From positions 233,255 to 297,254 of the forward strand of contig NZ_JAUKWP010000001.1 in assembly GCF_030504545.1 (NCBI RefSeq): 64,000 nt of DNA, given 5' to 3'. Origin of the DNA: Lactobacillus sp. YT155. GTDB lineage: Bacteria > Bacillota > Bacilli > Lactobacillales > Lactobacillaceae. The number at the start of each line of letters is the position of its first letter. Position 1 is the first letter of the stretch. Below the pieces are notes generated by a model. It was not told where the DNA came from. It worked only from the letters and a program-made list of their open reading frames with translations, and did no database searches. The position numbers and the translations under genes are program-made. This document shows positions 20,112 to 28,856 of the stretch, piece after piece.

Positions 20112-21545
20112 ATGATAGATTATTTTATCTTTTTTTTCATCATTGTTGCCGCAATGATTTTAGTTCTAACAATTATTAATATCTTCGGTGAGAACAAACT
20201 AAACCGCGATATTGATAGTGATTTCGACTTTGTAAGGCCGAGGCAAACCAATACAGGCGTTACAATTCTAGCGGTACTGATCCTAACTGGCGTTTTCTTT
20301 TACCACTCCGCTACTTTCCAAGATGATATTCTTTTCTGGATATTCCCAGTAATCGTATTATCATTTCTTTGGAATAATTTCTTACTATTATCTTCATTCC
20401 AGTACAAACCCTTCGCTCTTAAAAGGGCTGATACAACTGACGACTTAAAAGTTGCGGTAGTAATTCCGGTCTATAATGAAGACAAAAAGATGTTCCAAGA
20501 AACGTTAAAAAGTTTGGCAATTCAAACCAAAGATCCCGATATAGTCTATATTTCAGAAGATGGATCTGATAAGGAACACGCAGTTGAAAGCATGGTTAAT
20601 GAATGGAAAGAAACCGTTCCTTTCCAAGTTATTTATAAATACAGTGCTAATGGCGGCAAACGAAATGCCCAAAGTTATGCTTTCTACGAATATCAAGATA
20701 AAGTCGACATCTTCTTAACAATGGACAGTGATACGGTTCTAGATAAAAAAGCCGTTGAGCAAGGTTCAATTCCTTTCAAAGATCCTAGCATTATGGCTGT
20801 TGCCGGAGTGCTTCTGGCAAAAAATCAAACCAACTTAATCTCCAAACTTATTGGAATTAGTTTTACCACGGCCTTCACCAATGGCCGCGCCAGCACTTCA
20901 GTTTATAACTCAGTTGGTGTCAGTTGTGGTGGACTGGCTCTATACCGAAATGTCGTAATTAAAGAATTCATCGATCACTATTTGAATCAACAAGTTTTTG
21001 GTCAAAAAGCAAAATTCGGTGATGATCGTATGTTAACTCATTACGCTTCCCTACTGGGAAAAACCGTTTATCAAGAGACCGCTATCGGTTATACATTAAT
21101 GCCTGAAAACATCAGTCATTTAACTCGTCAAAGAGTTCGCTGGTGGAAGAGTTTCTGGTGGGGTGGCATGTTCATCATTCGCCATCACAGTCCTAGATAC
21201 TTCCTATGGTGGATTATCGCTATGCAATATATTGCTCAAATCTTGTTCTATATTGTCTTTCCATTTGTCATCGCCGTCTATCCAATTCAGACCGGGGATT
21301 TCCCATGGGCTGTGATTCTCTACATGATTGTTCTCGGTTACTTAAGAGCAACTCGCTTATTGAATATGAAAGACAGTGATGGCAATCGATACCTATCCTT
21401 CTCTAGATTTTTGCTGTTAACTCCTCTTTCAACTATTTTTAACATATATCTTTGTACTATTCTTTCTGTCTATAGCTTAATTATGGTCCCTCAAGTTTCT
21501 AACTGGGGAACTAGAAAAAAAGTTGAAGTTGGTATTGAAGAGTAA
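20112..21545 (+). CDS. Family 2 glycosyltransferase, hyaluronan-synthase-like
   Basis: 477-residue membrane processive glycosyltransferase. N-terminal membrane segments near residues 3-25, 48-66 and 74-93. Cytoplasmic GT2 domain with VAVVIPVYNED, SEDGSD, DSDT (metal), GDDR (catalytic base) and RQRVRWW, the QxxRW-type motif of polymerising enzymes. C-terminal membrane helices follow. Organisation matches class I hyaluronan synthase, NodC and chitin synthase. The product is unknown; an extracellular polysaccharide is likely. No UDP-sugar genes adjoin. GGGGGC precedes the ATG. Confidence 0.85.
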   Translation: MIDYFIFFFIIVAAMILVLTIINIFGENKLNRDIDSDFDFVRPRQTNTGVTILAVLILTGVFFYHSATFQDDILFWIFPVIVLSFLWNNFLLLSSFQYKPFALKRADTTDDLKVAVVIPVYNEDKKMFQETLKSLAIQTKDPDIVYISEDGSDKEHAVESMVNEWKETVPFQVIYKYSANGGKRNAQSYAFYEYQDKVDIFLTMDSDTVLDKKAVEQGSIPFKDPSIMAVAGVLLAKNQTNLISKLIGISFTTAFTNGRASTSVYNSVGVSCGGLALYRNVVIKEFIDHYLNQQVFGQKAKFGDDRMLTHYASLLGKTVYQETAIGYTLMPENISHLTRQRVRWWKSFWWGGMFIIRHHSPRYFLWWIIAMQYIAQILFYIVFPFVIAVYPIQTGDFPWAVILYMIVLGYLRATRLLNMKDSDGNRYLSFSRFLLLTPLSTIFNIYLCTILSVYSLIMVPQVSNWGTRKKVEVGIEE

Positions 21546-21546
21546 A

Positions 21547-21582
21547 CAAGGCGCCTGACTGTAATCACAGTTGGGTGTTTTT
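21547..21582 (+). terminator. Terminator after the glycosyltransferase
   Basis: Stem GCGCCTGACTG/CAGTTGGGTGT (with G-T pairs) and loop TAATCA, then T5. Confidence 0.75.
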
Positions 21583-21586
21583 CTAT

Positions 21587-21615
21587 TTGACAAAAGTCAA
21601 CTTATTTAGTAGAAT
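21587..21615 (+). promoter_or_regulatory. Promoter of the TetR-headed cluster
   Basis: TTGACA (21587-21592) and TAGAAT (21610-21615) with a 17-bp spacer: a near-perfect sigma-A promoter ending 37 bp before the TetR start. Confidence 0.85.
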
Positions 21616-21622
21616 ACACTTA

Positions 21623-21637
21623 TAGACCACTGGTCTA
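21623..21637. promoter_or_regulatory. TetR operator
   Basis: TAGACCACTGGTCTA is a perfect palindrome about the central C, placed at the expected transcription start between the -10 box and the TetR ribosome site. TetR-family autorepression is the obvious reading. Confidence 0.8.
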
Positions 21638-21651
21638 CAAGGAGAAAAATA

Positions 21652-22284
21652 TTGCATACTAAAGAGTTTGACGAGAAGAAGAAGCAAATATTAGATATTT
21701 CAGAATTTCTTTTTTTCACTAAGGGTTATGAAGTTACCTCAGTGAATACTATTCTCAAAGAATTAGGTATCGCCAAAGGGACATTCTATTATTATTTCGA
21801 CTCTAAAGAAGAAGTCATGGACTCGGTTATTACTAGAATCATCAACAGCGAACTAAAGTTCGTTACTGAAGAAATAATTAATAACAAAGACATGACTGCA
21901 GTTGAAAAATTGATTGCCGCTTTGTTCCGTCGCCCTCCAGTATTTGGCTCACAAAAAGAAGTGGTCGAAAAATTATATGATGTGAACAATGCTTTAATGA
22001 AACAACGTGCCATGCAAAACTCACTCGAGCTTAGTTGTCCTGTGTACGCAGAGATAATTATTGAAGGTAATGAAAAAGGCGAATTTTCATCCGATCACCC
22101 CTTGGAAGACATTCAATTTTTAATTGCCGGAATGCAAACTGTTTATGATATCAGTAGTTTAAAGGACTCAAAAGTTCAATTAAACATTGATTCGGTTATC
22201 GACACTATGATTAAAGTTCTAAACATCGATGAAACTAAGGTCAACAGAACTTCATTGAAAGCATTAGTTGTTCAAAAGGTGTAA
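21652..22284 (+). CDS. TetR family regulator
   Basis: 210 residues. N-terminal HTH: KKQILDISEFLFFTKGYEVTS, then ILKELGIAKGTFYYYFDSKEEV near residues 34-55, the classic TetR recognition helix. The C-terminal ligand domain is unassigned. The start is TTG 21652 with AAGGAG 7 nt upstream; no ATG fits. The operator and promoter immediately upstream indicate autoregulation and control of the genes behind it, an efflux- or envelope-related set. Confidence 0.92.
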   Translation: MHTKEFDEKKKQILDISEFLFFTKGYEVTSVNTILKELGIAKGTFYYYFDSKEEVMDSVITRIINSELKFVTEEIINNKDMTAVEKLIAALFRRPPVFGSQKEVVEKLYDVNNALMKQRAMQNSLELSCPVYAEIIIEGNEKGEFSSDHPLEDIQFLIAGMQTVYDISSLKDSKVQLNIDSVIDTMIKVLNIDETKVNRTSLKALVVQKV

Positions 22285-22311
22285 TAAGCACTTGGGAAAG
22301 GAGTACTTATC

Positions 22312-22476
22312 ATGCGTGATACAACCTGGATTACTTGTCCTACTTGTAATAGTAAAACTCGAATAAAAATTTTACCTGACACAAAAATTGATAGTCTCCC
22401 ACTGTACTGTCCCAAGTGTAAACAAGAAAATGTCATCAGTGTCTGTAACCTGAAAATAATCGTTAATAATAAATAG
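22312..22476 (+). CDS. Cysteine-rich KTR protein
   Basis: 54-residue protein with two CPxC knuckles (ITCPTCNSKTRIKI and LYCPKCKQEN), the signature of the KTR family of small zinc-ribbon proteins. Function unknown; in Firmicutes it often follows regulators or transporter genes. AAAGGAG precedes ATG 22312, 27 nt after the TetR stop. The usual EPDAKTQSR tail is not in frame: the frame stops and the DNA for that tail follows in another frame. Confidence 0.85.
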   Translation: MRDTTWITCPTCNSKTRIKILPDTKIDSLPLYCPKCKQENVISVCNLKIIVNNK

Positions 22477-22533
22477 AGCCGGACGCCCAGACGCAGAGCC
22501 ACAATCGAAGCTAATTTCGATTGCGGCTTTTTT
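22475..22533 (+). repeat. KTR-tail motif plus terminator
   Basis: AGAGCCGGACGCCCAGACGC (22475-22494) continuing AGAGCCA is the DNA normally coding the conserved KTR tail (EPDAxTQS), here out of frame with the gene. It runs into a hairpin CAATCGAA/TTCGATTG inside GCC/GGC with T6, a terminator or attenuator inside the cluster. A relic copy lies at 24193-24219. Confidence 0.65.
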
Positions 22534-22575
22534 ATTATTTTCGTACCAATTATCAGATAAGAGGAGGTCATAAAA

Positions 22576-23103
22576 ATGGAAAATTGGATTCAAACAACTA
22601 TAACTACAATTATTGTTGTCGCTTTACTAGCTTATATTCAAAAATTGAGTAAAAACGAAAATACTCGTGTTAGTGATCAAAACTTCGTCGTCAAAACACC
22701 AAATACTTACCTTTCAATTTTTAAATGGTGTGCTTATATATTCGCTATTATTCTAATCATTGTTTATTTCTACAACGGAATTAATTTTAACAACTACAAC
22801 TTAGTCTTCCTATATATAGGAGCCGGAGTTTCCGCCCTTATCGGTGTAATTAACAGATTACTAAGCCGTTGGAAAATCGAAATCAATAATGACAAAATCA
22901 TCTATTACTCACCTTTCATCAAAAAAGACACGACTACTTTTGACAATCTAGACAGTGTCGAAATAACTAAACAAAACTCTTATATCCTTCGCGCTAACAA
23001 TAAACGATTTGGGGTTATAAATTCTGATTTCATCAACAAAGGTACCTTTCTAAAACGATGCAAAGCAGAAAATATAAACATCGTTTCAAAGAAGGATAGC
23101 TGA
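22576..23103 (+). CDS. Membrane protein, DUF-type, with PH-like C-terminal half
   Basis: 175 residues: a hydrophobic helix at 8-23, two more near 51-70 and 75-95, then a soluble half (WKIEINNDKIIYYSPF...TTTFDNLDSVEITK) resembling the bacterial PH-like beta fold of DUF6560/YdbT-type proteins. Function not known. Good AGGAGG site. Lies in the TetR cluster before two more envelope genes. Confidence 0.6.
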   Translation: MENWIQTTITTIIVVALLAYIQKLSKNENTRVSDQNFVVKTPNTYLSIFKWCAYIFAIILIIVYFYNGINFNNYNLVFLYIGAGVSALIGVINRLLSRWKIEINNDKIIYYSPFIKKDTTTFDNLDSVEITKQNSYILRANNKRFGVINSDFINKGTFLKRCKAENINIVSKKDS

Positions 23104-23137
23104 TTCCCCTTGTCAAACAATTCTGAGGAGAAGAACT

Positions 23138-23704
23138 ATGAATTATAAATCAATCTCGACAATGCAAAAATATTTTCGAATATTTTGGATTTTACCTATT
23201 ACTATCATTCTAATCACCGACTTTGCCATCAACAGCCATCTTACCTGGTCTTGGATTGCCGCAAGTAGTTTATTATTCTCAGCACTACTGCTTGATACCC
23301 TTCTATTCAATGTCACCGGTCGTCTGTTAAGTACTATTGCAATTTTTTCGGTTTTTATTATTCCCTATCTATCAGTCATTGAATGGTCGTCAAATCTCTA
23401 CTTCCTAACTCCAAAAGTTTTTTGGCTTCTACCAATCGGCATTCCAATCGCAATTATTTGGATTGCCTATTTGTGGTTAAACGTCATTTTTAAGTTTTGG
23501 TTTAATTGGAATATTGGCTGCACAGCCGGAATGGCCTTCTTGTTAGCAATTCCTTGTGCTTTAGTTACTAACAATATTGCTAATAACTCGAGTCTGTTCA
23601 CCTTATCCAGCTTACATCCTCTTGCTATCATTATTTTGATAGTCTGCAGTATCACTGGTTTTGTCGTCGGCTTCATGCTTCGTATCCGCAAGAAGAGAAA
23701 TTAG
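23138..23704 (+). CDS. Polytopic membrane protein, unknown function
   Basis: 188 residues with about five hydrophobic helices (near 15-32, 35-55, 62-85, 95-118, 128-145, 155-178) and a basic end RIRKKRN. I do not recognise a family. GAGGAG precedes the ATG; 34 nt behind the previous gene and 10 nt before the lipoprotein. Confidence 0.6.
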   Translation: MNYKSISTMQKYFRIFWILPITIILITDFAINSHLTWSWIAASSLLFSALLLDTLLFNVTGRLLSTIAIFSVFIIPYLSVIEWSSNLYFLTPKVFWLLPIGIPIAIIWIAYLWLNVIFKFWFNWNIGCTAGMAFLLAIPCALVTNNIANNSSLFTLSSLHPLAIIILIVCSITGFVVGFMLRIRKKRN

Positions 23705-23714
23705 GAGGTGGATT

Positions 23715-24182
23715 ATGAAAAAAATATCAGCACTGTTATTAATTTTATTAACCCTAACTTTGTTAGTTGGTTGTAAACCACAAAAAATCACTACAACCGT
23801 TTGTGAAGGTCCTGTTGGCAGGTCTGGAGTCACTTTAAAAGTAACCCTTAAAGCCAAAGGAGATCGAGTAATCACTTCTAAACAAGAAGGATCATTTCCC
23901 TTAAGCCTCTTATATTCCAACCAGGATATGGCTGAGGTAAGACAAGACCTCAAGGCTAAAAAATACAATTCGTATAAGGGGGTAAATTATTCATTCTATA
24001 TTAAAAACGATCAAATTCATGAAACTATGAAGATTGACTACGAAAAAGGCAACTTAAAAGAATTGGTTCAGGCAAAAATTGCTCGACCTAATATGAACTC
24101 GAGCGATGATAAGCAACCAAGCCTTAAAAAATTGACTAAATTCTATAAAAATAATTACGGCTTTAAATGTACTACTAAGTAA
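23715..24182 (+). CDS. DUF1307 (YehR-like) lipoprotein
   Basis: 155 residues from ATG 23715 with AGGAGG upstream; the longer frame reaching back to 23661 has no site. Signal peptide MKKISALLLILLTLTLLVGC ends in lipobox LVGC, so Cys19 or Cys20 is lipidated. The mature part (TTTVCEGPVGRSGVTLKVTL, then KGDRVITSKQ) looks like DUF1307. Function unknown; outer face of the membrane. Confidence 0.7.
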   Translation: MKKISALLLILLTLTLLVGCKPQKITTTVCEGPVGRSGVTLKVTLKAKGDRVITSKQEGSFPLSLLYSNQDMAEVRQDLKAKKYNSYKGVNYSFYIKNDQIHETMKIDYEKGNLKELVQAKIARPNMNSSDDKQPSLKKLTKFYKNNYGFKCTTK

Positions 24183-24192
24183 TACCTTTGTA

Positions 24193-24219
24193 AGAGCCAG
24201 ACGCAAAGACGCAGAGTCA
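24193..24219 (+). repeat. Relic KTR-tail motif
   Basis: AGAGCCAGACGCAAAGACGC continuing AGAGTCA matches the copy at 22475-22501 at 23 of 27 positions and codes the perfect KTR tail EPDAKTQS, but there is no KTR gene in front. A weak GT-paired hairpin (CAATAAC/GGTTGTTG) follows. It looks like the scar of a second KTR gene. Confidence 0.6.
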
Positions 24220-24272
24220 ATAACTGAAATTGATTTTTGGTTGTTGGTTTATAAATATTTGGAGAACTTATT

Positions 24273-25529
24273 ATGGAGACAACACAAAAAACAATTTATC
24301 AAACATCATTCAACTTTTTTAAACTAGTATCCGGTCAAGCAATTTCAGTATTCGGAACATCCCTACTTCGATTTGCATTATCCTTGTATGTCTTAGACCT
24401 CACTGGACGTGCTGATATCTACGCTACACTATTTGCAGTTTCTAGTTTACCTATTATCTTATCTCCAATTGCCGGAGCTTTGGCTGATCGTTTTAACCGA
24501 AAAACAATCATGGTGGGAATTGATATCGCTAACGGTATTTTTAGCTTATTCCTACTAACAGCATTTCTAACTAACCAAGCTAATTTAATTATCATCACAA
24601 TCGGTATGATTCTCTTTGGCTTCATTGGAGCAATGGACACGCCGGTTGTCTCAGCAATTATTCCTAGCATTTCCACCGAGGAAAAACTCGAATCTGCTAA
24701 CGGAATCTTGCAGGGAGTGCAATCACTCTCGGGAATCATTGCTCCAATCTTAGGTGGTTTGTTGTATAGCTTTATGGGAATCAATAACATTCTAATTGTT
24801 ACAACAGTTGTTTTCTTTTTCACCGCTCTATTTGAAACTACTATCCTGGTACCAAAAAACAAAATTGCTTATTCCGGAAATATTTTCAAAGTGCTATCTG
24901 GCGATTTGAAAGAAGGATTTCAATATTCCATCAATCATAGTTTCATCAAAAAAACCGTTGTGATTGGTGCCGGACTTAATCTAATCATCACGCCACTATT
25001 CATCGTTGGCGTTCCTTATATCCTAAAAGTAACTATGAACTTAAATACGATCTTTTATGGCGTGGGAATTGGAACAGTTGAATTCGCCACCATCCTAGGA
25101 GCCTTGATCGTCGGGCTTGTTTCTAAAAAGTTGCGAGTTTCAAACTTTTATCTTTGGATTCTACTGATTGCAGCTCTACTAATCCCAATCGGTTTTTCCA
25201 CCACACCTCTACTCTTAGGAATGGGAAAATTTCCACCATTCTTGCTATTCATCCTAACTGCCGTACCCCTCTCAGCATGTCTCTCAATTGTTTCAATCTT
25301 TGTTATTAGTAAAGTTCAACGAATAACGCCTTCGAAACATTTGGGAAAAATAATGGCAATTATTACGGCGGTTGTCCAATGTGTTTCACCCATTGGCCAG
25401 ATTTTATATGGGGCAGGACTTCAGTTCTTTAAAAACGACGTCTACACGTTAATTGCCATTGTTTTTGTTGCCACACTGTTGTTGTCGTTGTTGAGTAAAT
25501 TACTTTATAGAAATGAAGAAAACATTTAG
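24273..25529 (+). CDS. MFS transporter (MefA-like efflux group)
   Basis: 418 residues, 12 predicted helices. The first loop ADRFNRKTIMVGID near residues 69-82 is the MFS A-motif. Domain order matches the MFS_3/macrolide-efflux group (Mef, Cmr-like). Substrate unknown. TTGGAGAA precedes the ATG. In a TetR-controlled cluster, drug or lipid export is a reasonable guess. Confidence 0.82.
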   Translation: METTQKTIYQTSFNFFKLVSGQAISVFGTSLLRFALSLYVLDLTGRADIYATLFAVSSLPIILSPIAGALADRFNRKTIMVGIDIANGIFSLFLLTAFLTNQANLIIITIGMILFGFIGAMDTPVVSAIIPSISTEEKLESANGILQGVQSLSGIIAPILGGLLYSFMGINNILIVTTVVFFFTALFETTILVPKNKIAYSGNIFKVLSGDLKEGFQYSINHSFIKKTVVIGAGLNLIITPLFIVGVPYILKVTMNLNTIFYGVGIGTVEFATILGALIVGLVSKKLRVSNFYLWILLIAALLIPIGFSTTPLLLGMGKFPPFLLFILTAVPLSACLSIVSIFVISKVQRITPSKHLGKIMAIITAVVQCVSPIGQILYGAGLQFFKNDVYTLIAIVFVATLLLSLLSKLLYRNEENI

Positions 25530-25546
25530 AAATGGAGAAGAATATC

Positions 25547-26476
25547 ATGAAAAAAAGAATATCTATTATTGTAAGTTGTTTTGCACTATTGGTTGGATTC
25601 GTCTTATCAGTTAATCCAGTAAAAGCTATTGATGTTGAGGCAGGTATTGAAACCGGTGATTCCCCTATAGCTTATGCCAAAAAAGAAGTTAAGAATATTT
25701 CAACCACTGACGGAATAAACCGTGTCGGTGACACATTAGAATACACAATTACCCTAAGTAACAACGAACCTTTCTCAACTTGGAAAAATATTAATGTCGT
25801 TGATCCCTTACCTACTGGAATCGACTTCCAAGATACTTTCCCAGTTTTGAAAAATGATGCAGTTACTGCTTATACATATAACTCAAGTAATCGAGAATTA
25901 TCACTAACTATTGACAAATTATCGGGTGATGACAAAACCCTTGAAGGTGTCATTGTCCGTAAAGACGTTGTTAAGTTGAAATTCAGAGCGACTATCAATA
26001 AGAGTGCTGCTGGTAAAACAATTGTTAATAGTGTGGAAGCCTTCGGTGAAAGCAATATTGCTACTACAACCAATGACCCGGGAGTTTATGTAGATCCAAT
26101 TTATAATCCTGGTGCTAACGTGACCGTTAATTATCAAGACACAGATGGAAAAGCTCTCGCTAGTCCAGCTCAACTAGTTGGTAACCTTGACGACCCCTTC
26201 ACTGTTCAAGCAAAAACATTTGCTGGCTATGAATTGAAAGAAACTATCGGTGCTACTTCAGGAATCTTCACTAAAGATCCACAATCTGTGACCTTTGTTT
26301 ACCAGAAAGTTGCTGTTGCAAAGACCGAAGTTAAACAAGATCCCCCTACAAAAACCCAAACAAGAAATGCTACTCTTCCTCAAACCGGCGAAAGTAATAG
26401 TGGTTTGTATCTCATGATTTTAGGACTAGTAGTTATTACCCTAACTATATTCGCAAAACGCCGTTCCCATAGTTAG
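25547..26476 (+). CDS. LPXTG-anchored surface protein with isopeptide-type and MucBP domains
   Basis: 309 residues from ATG 25547 (GGAGAAG upstream). Signal peptide to about 30 (NPVKA), a DUF11-like adhesin domain near 40-185 (GDTLEYTITLSNN...VVDPLPTGIDF), one MucBP-type repeat near 195-255 (VTVNYQDTDGKALASPAQLV), a short linker, LPQTGE near 277, then a membrane helix and RRSHS tail. Sortase-anchored. Tightly linked to the MFS and ABC genes, so it may be induced with them. Confidence 0.85.
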   Translation: MKKRISIIVSCFALLVGFVLSVNPVKAIDVEAGIETGDSPIAYAKKEVKNISTTDGINRVGDTLEYTITLSNNEPFSTWKNINVVDPLPTGIDFQDTFPVLKNDAVTAYTYNSSNRELSLTIDKLSGDDKTLEGVIVRKDVVKLKFRATINKSAAGKTIVNSVEAFGESNIATTTNDPGVYVDPIYNPGANVTVNYQDTDGKALASPAQLVGNLDDPFTVQAKTFAGYELKETIGATSGIFTKDPQSVTFVYQKVAVAKTEVKQDPPTKTQTRNATLPQTGESNSGLYLMILGLVVITLTIFAKRRSHS

Positions 26477-26510
26477 ATTAACTAACTTGTTTATTATAAG
26501 GAGTATGTAA

Positions 26511-28844
26511 GTGATACGAAATTTAATCAAAAAAGATTTTAAGAAAAACAAGATAATCACACTAACCCTCTTTGTTTTTATCTTGCTCTCATCCATGTTG
26601 GTATCCAGTTCACTAACTATTGTGACTGAACTAAATGGATCATTAAACAATCTTTTCGAAAAATCAAAAGTACCAAGTTATGTTCAAATGTATTCTGGTG
26701 ACATTTCTCAAGCAAAAATTGATAAATTCACTAAGAAAAATGATTTAGTGAAGCATCAACAAACTGTAGAAATGCTCGGAATTTCTGGAGAGAATTTATT
26801 TCTCCAAGGAAATAATGAGTCGGAAGTAAACAGCATTATTGAGAATAGTTTTGTTAAACAGAACCCTTCTTTTGACTTCCTACTTGATACTAACAACAAG
26901 GTAGCTAAGATTGCGGATGGAAAAATTGGGATTCCGGTTTATCATCAACAAAAATATAATCTTAAACTGGGCTCCAAAGTAAAAGTGAAACTCGGTGATT
27001 ATGAGAAAACTTTTGTCATCTCGGCCTTCATTCGTGATTCGCAAATGAATCCATCCTTAGTAACTTCCAAACGAATTCTACTCAGTTCTCATGACTGGGC
27101 TCAAATGAAAAAGAAAATTCAGACTCCTGAATACTTAGTTGAATTTGAATTAAAGAATGAAGCAGATATTTCGAAATTTGAAAAACAATATCAAAAATCA
27201 AAGCTACCCCAAAGTGGAACAGCTTTGACCCGTACCTTGTATACAGTTCTAAACTCAATGACTGATGGGATTATCGTTGCCATCATTACATTAATTAGCT
27301 TACTACTCATTCTAATTGCTGCACTTTGTTTAAGATTCTCAATCTTAACTTCTATTGAAGAAGACTATCGTGAGATTGGAATTATGAAAGCAATTGGTAT
27401 CAGCAATAAGAATACTAAGAAAATCTATATGGTTAAATACACTGTTCTTTCTGCCACTGCTTGTTTAGTTGGTTTTCTTAGTTCAATCTTGATAACTAGT
27501 CAATTTACGAAGTCGATGACCGACTACATGGGTACGACACCTAAGACTGCGATTAGTTACTTACTTCCGTTCGTAGGATCACTTGTCGTCTTTGGTCTCG
27601 TCTATCTCTTCTGTAAGACTGTCTTCCGCCGCTTCAAGAAGATTTCTGCTTACAATGCGTTGCAAGCTAGTGAAACCACCAGCAATCGTAAAATTGCTCG
27701 TCGAATGAGTTTAACTAAGAAGAAAGGTTTCTTGTTCGGCCCTAATGTTTTCATTGGGATTAGAGATGTACTGACAAAGATTAAAACCTATCTATTGTTA
27801 ACCGTTATCTATTCTATCTGTGTATTTCTGATGAGTGTTCCGCTTAGTTTCCTTCAAACAGTTCAGTCCCCTAGTTTTATTTCTTACATGGGAGCTGGAA
27901 AGAGTGACCTTCGAATCGATGCTCACCAAGTGGATAAGAATAAAGCCGAGTTCCAGAAATTACAAACCGAGTTAAAACAAAACTCTGATGTGAAGAACCT
28001 GGTCGTATATTCAACCAGTTCATATCAAATAAAGAACTCTGACGGTGAGTTGGTAACAACAAAAATCGAAAGCACCAATGATTACCAAACATATCCTTTA
28101 AAATATGTCACTGGTTCTGCTCCTAAAACCGCCAACGAGATTGCCTTATCGAGTATGAATGCAGACGAATTCGGTGCTGGTGTTGGCGATAAGTTAACCG
28201 TCTATAACCAAGGCAAGAAACAAAAACTAAAAGTCAGTGGTATCTATCAAGACGTGACTAATGGTGGAAAAACTGCGAAGGCAAAACTCTCCAGCAAAGA
28301 TGTCTTATGGTACACGTTTAACTTTAATCTAAAAGATCCAAGTAAAACTGACGAATTCAAAACTAAACTCACTAAAGAATTCAAACATATCAAAGTAACC
28401 AATACTGATGAATATATCCACCAGACTCTCGGTGGAATCATTCAACAAGTATCCAACATTAGTGTTGTTTCCTTTGTTCTAGCAGTATTCATCGCTATTC
28501 TAATCACCTTCATGTTCTTTAAGATGACTATCGCTAAGGAAACTAAGGATATTGCGATAATGAAGAGTATTGGAATTTCAAACAAAACCGTTCGCGTTCA
28601 ATACCTCACGCGTTCGGTAATGGTTTCAATATTTGGAATCGTACTCGGAATCCTGTTAACCAATTTACTTGGTCCAAAAGTCGCCACCTTACTGATTAGT
28701 GGTGTATCCAATCTAACGTTTACCAATAATTTCGTACTAACTTACCTACTAATTCCACTCTTATTAATAATCGTGGCAACAATTAGTACTTGGATTGTTA
28801 GTTCAACTATTAAAAAAATCAAAGTCATGACTATTACGGAGTAA
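26511..28844 (+). CDS. ABC transporter permease, FtsX/MacB type
   Basis: 777 residues. N-terminal helix near 20-38, a large extracellular domain, a three-helix FtsX block near 245-370, a helix near 425-445, a second extracellular domain, and a final three-helix FtsX block near 655-770. This is the duplicated FtsX layout of peptide or lipoprotein exporters and bacitracin-type resistance permeases. GTG start with AAGGAG 7 nt upstream. Pairs with the ATPase 12 nt downstream. Confidence 0.85.
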   Translation: MIRNLIKKDFKKNKIITLTLFVFILLSSMLVSSSLTIVTELNGSLNNLFEKSKVPSYVQMYSGDISQAKIDKFTKKNDLVKHQQTVEMLGISGENLFLQGNNESEVNSIIENSFVKQNPSFDFLLDTNNKVAKIADGKIGIPVYHQQKYNLKLGSKVKVKLGDYEKTFVISAFIRDSQMNPSLVTSKRILLSSHDWAQMKKKIQTPEYLVEFELKNEADISKFEKQYQKSKLPQSGTALTRTLYTVLNSMTDGIIVAIITLISLLLILIAALCLRFSILTSIEEDYREIGIMKAIGISNKNTKKIYMVKYTVLSATACLVGFLSSILITSQFTKSMTDYMGTTPKTAISYLLPFVGSLVVFGLVYLFCKTVFRRFKKISAYNALQASETTSNRKIARRMSLTKKKGFLFGPNVFIGIRDVLTKIKTYLLLTVIYSICVFLMSVPLSFLQTVQSPSFISYMGAGKSDLRIDAHQVDKNKAEFQKLQTELKQNSDVKNLVVYSTSSYQIKNSDGELVTTKIESTNDYQTYPLKYVTGSAPKTANEIALSSMNADEFGAGVGDKLTVYNQGKKQKLKVSGIYQDVTNGGKTAKAKLSSKDVLWYTFNFNLKDPSKTDEFKTKLTKEFKHIKVTNTDEYIHQTLGGIIQQVSNISVVSFVLAVFIAILITFMFFKMTIAKETKDIAIMKSIGISNKTVRVQYLTRSVMVSIFGIVLGILLTNLLGPKVATLLISGVSNLTFTNNFVLTYLLIPLLLIIVATISTWIVSSTIKKIKVMTITE

Positions 28845-28856
28845 AGGAGATAATCA

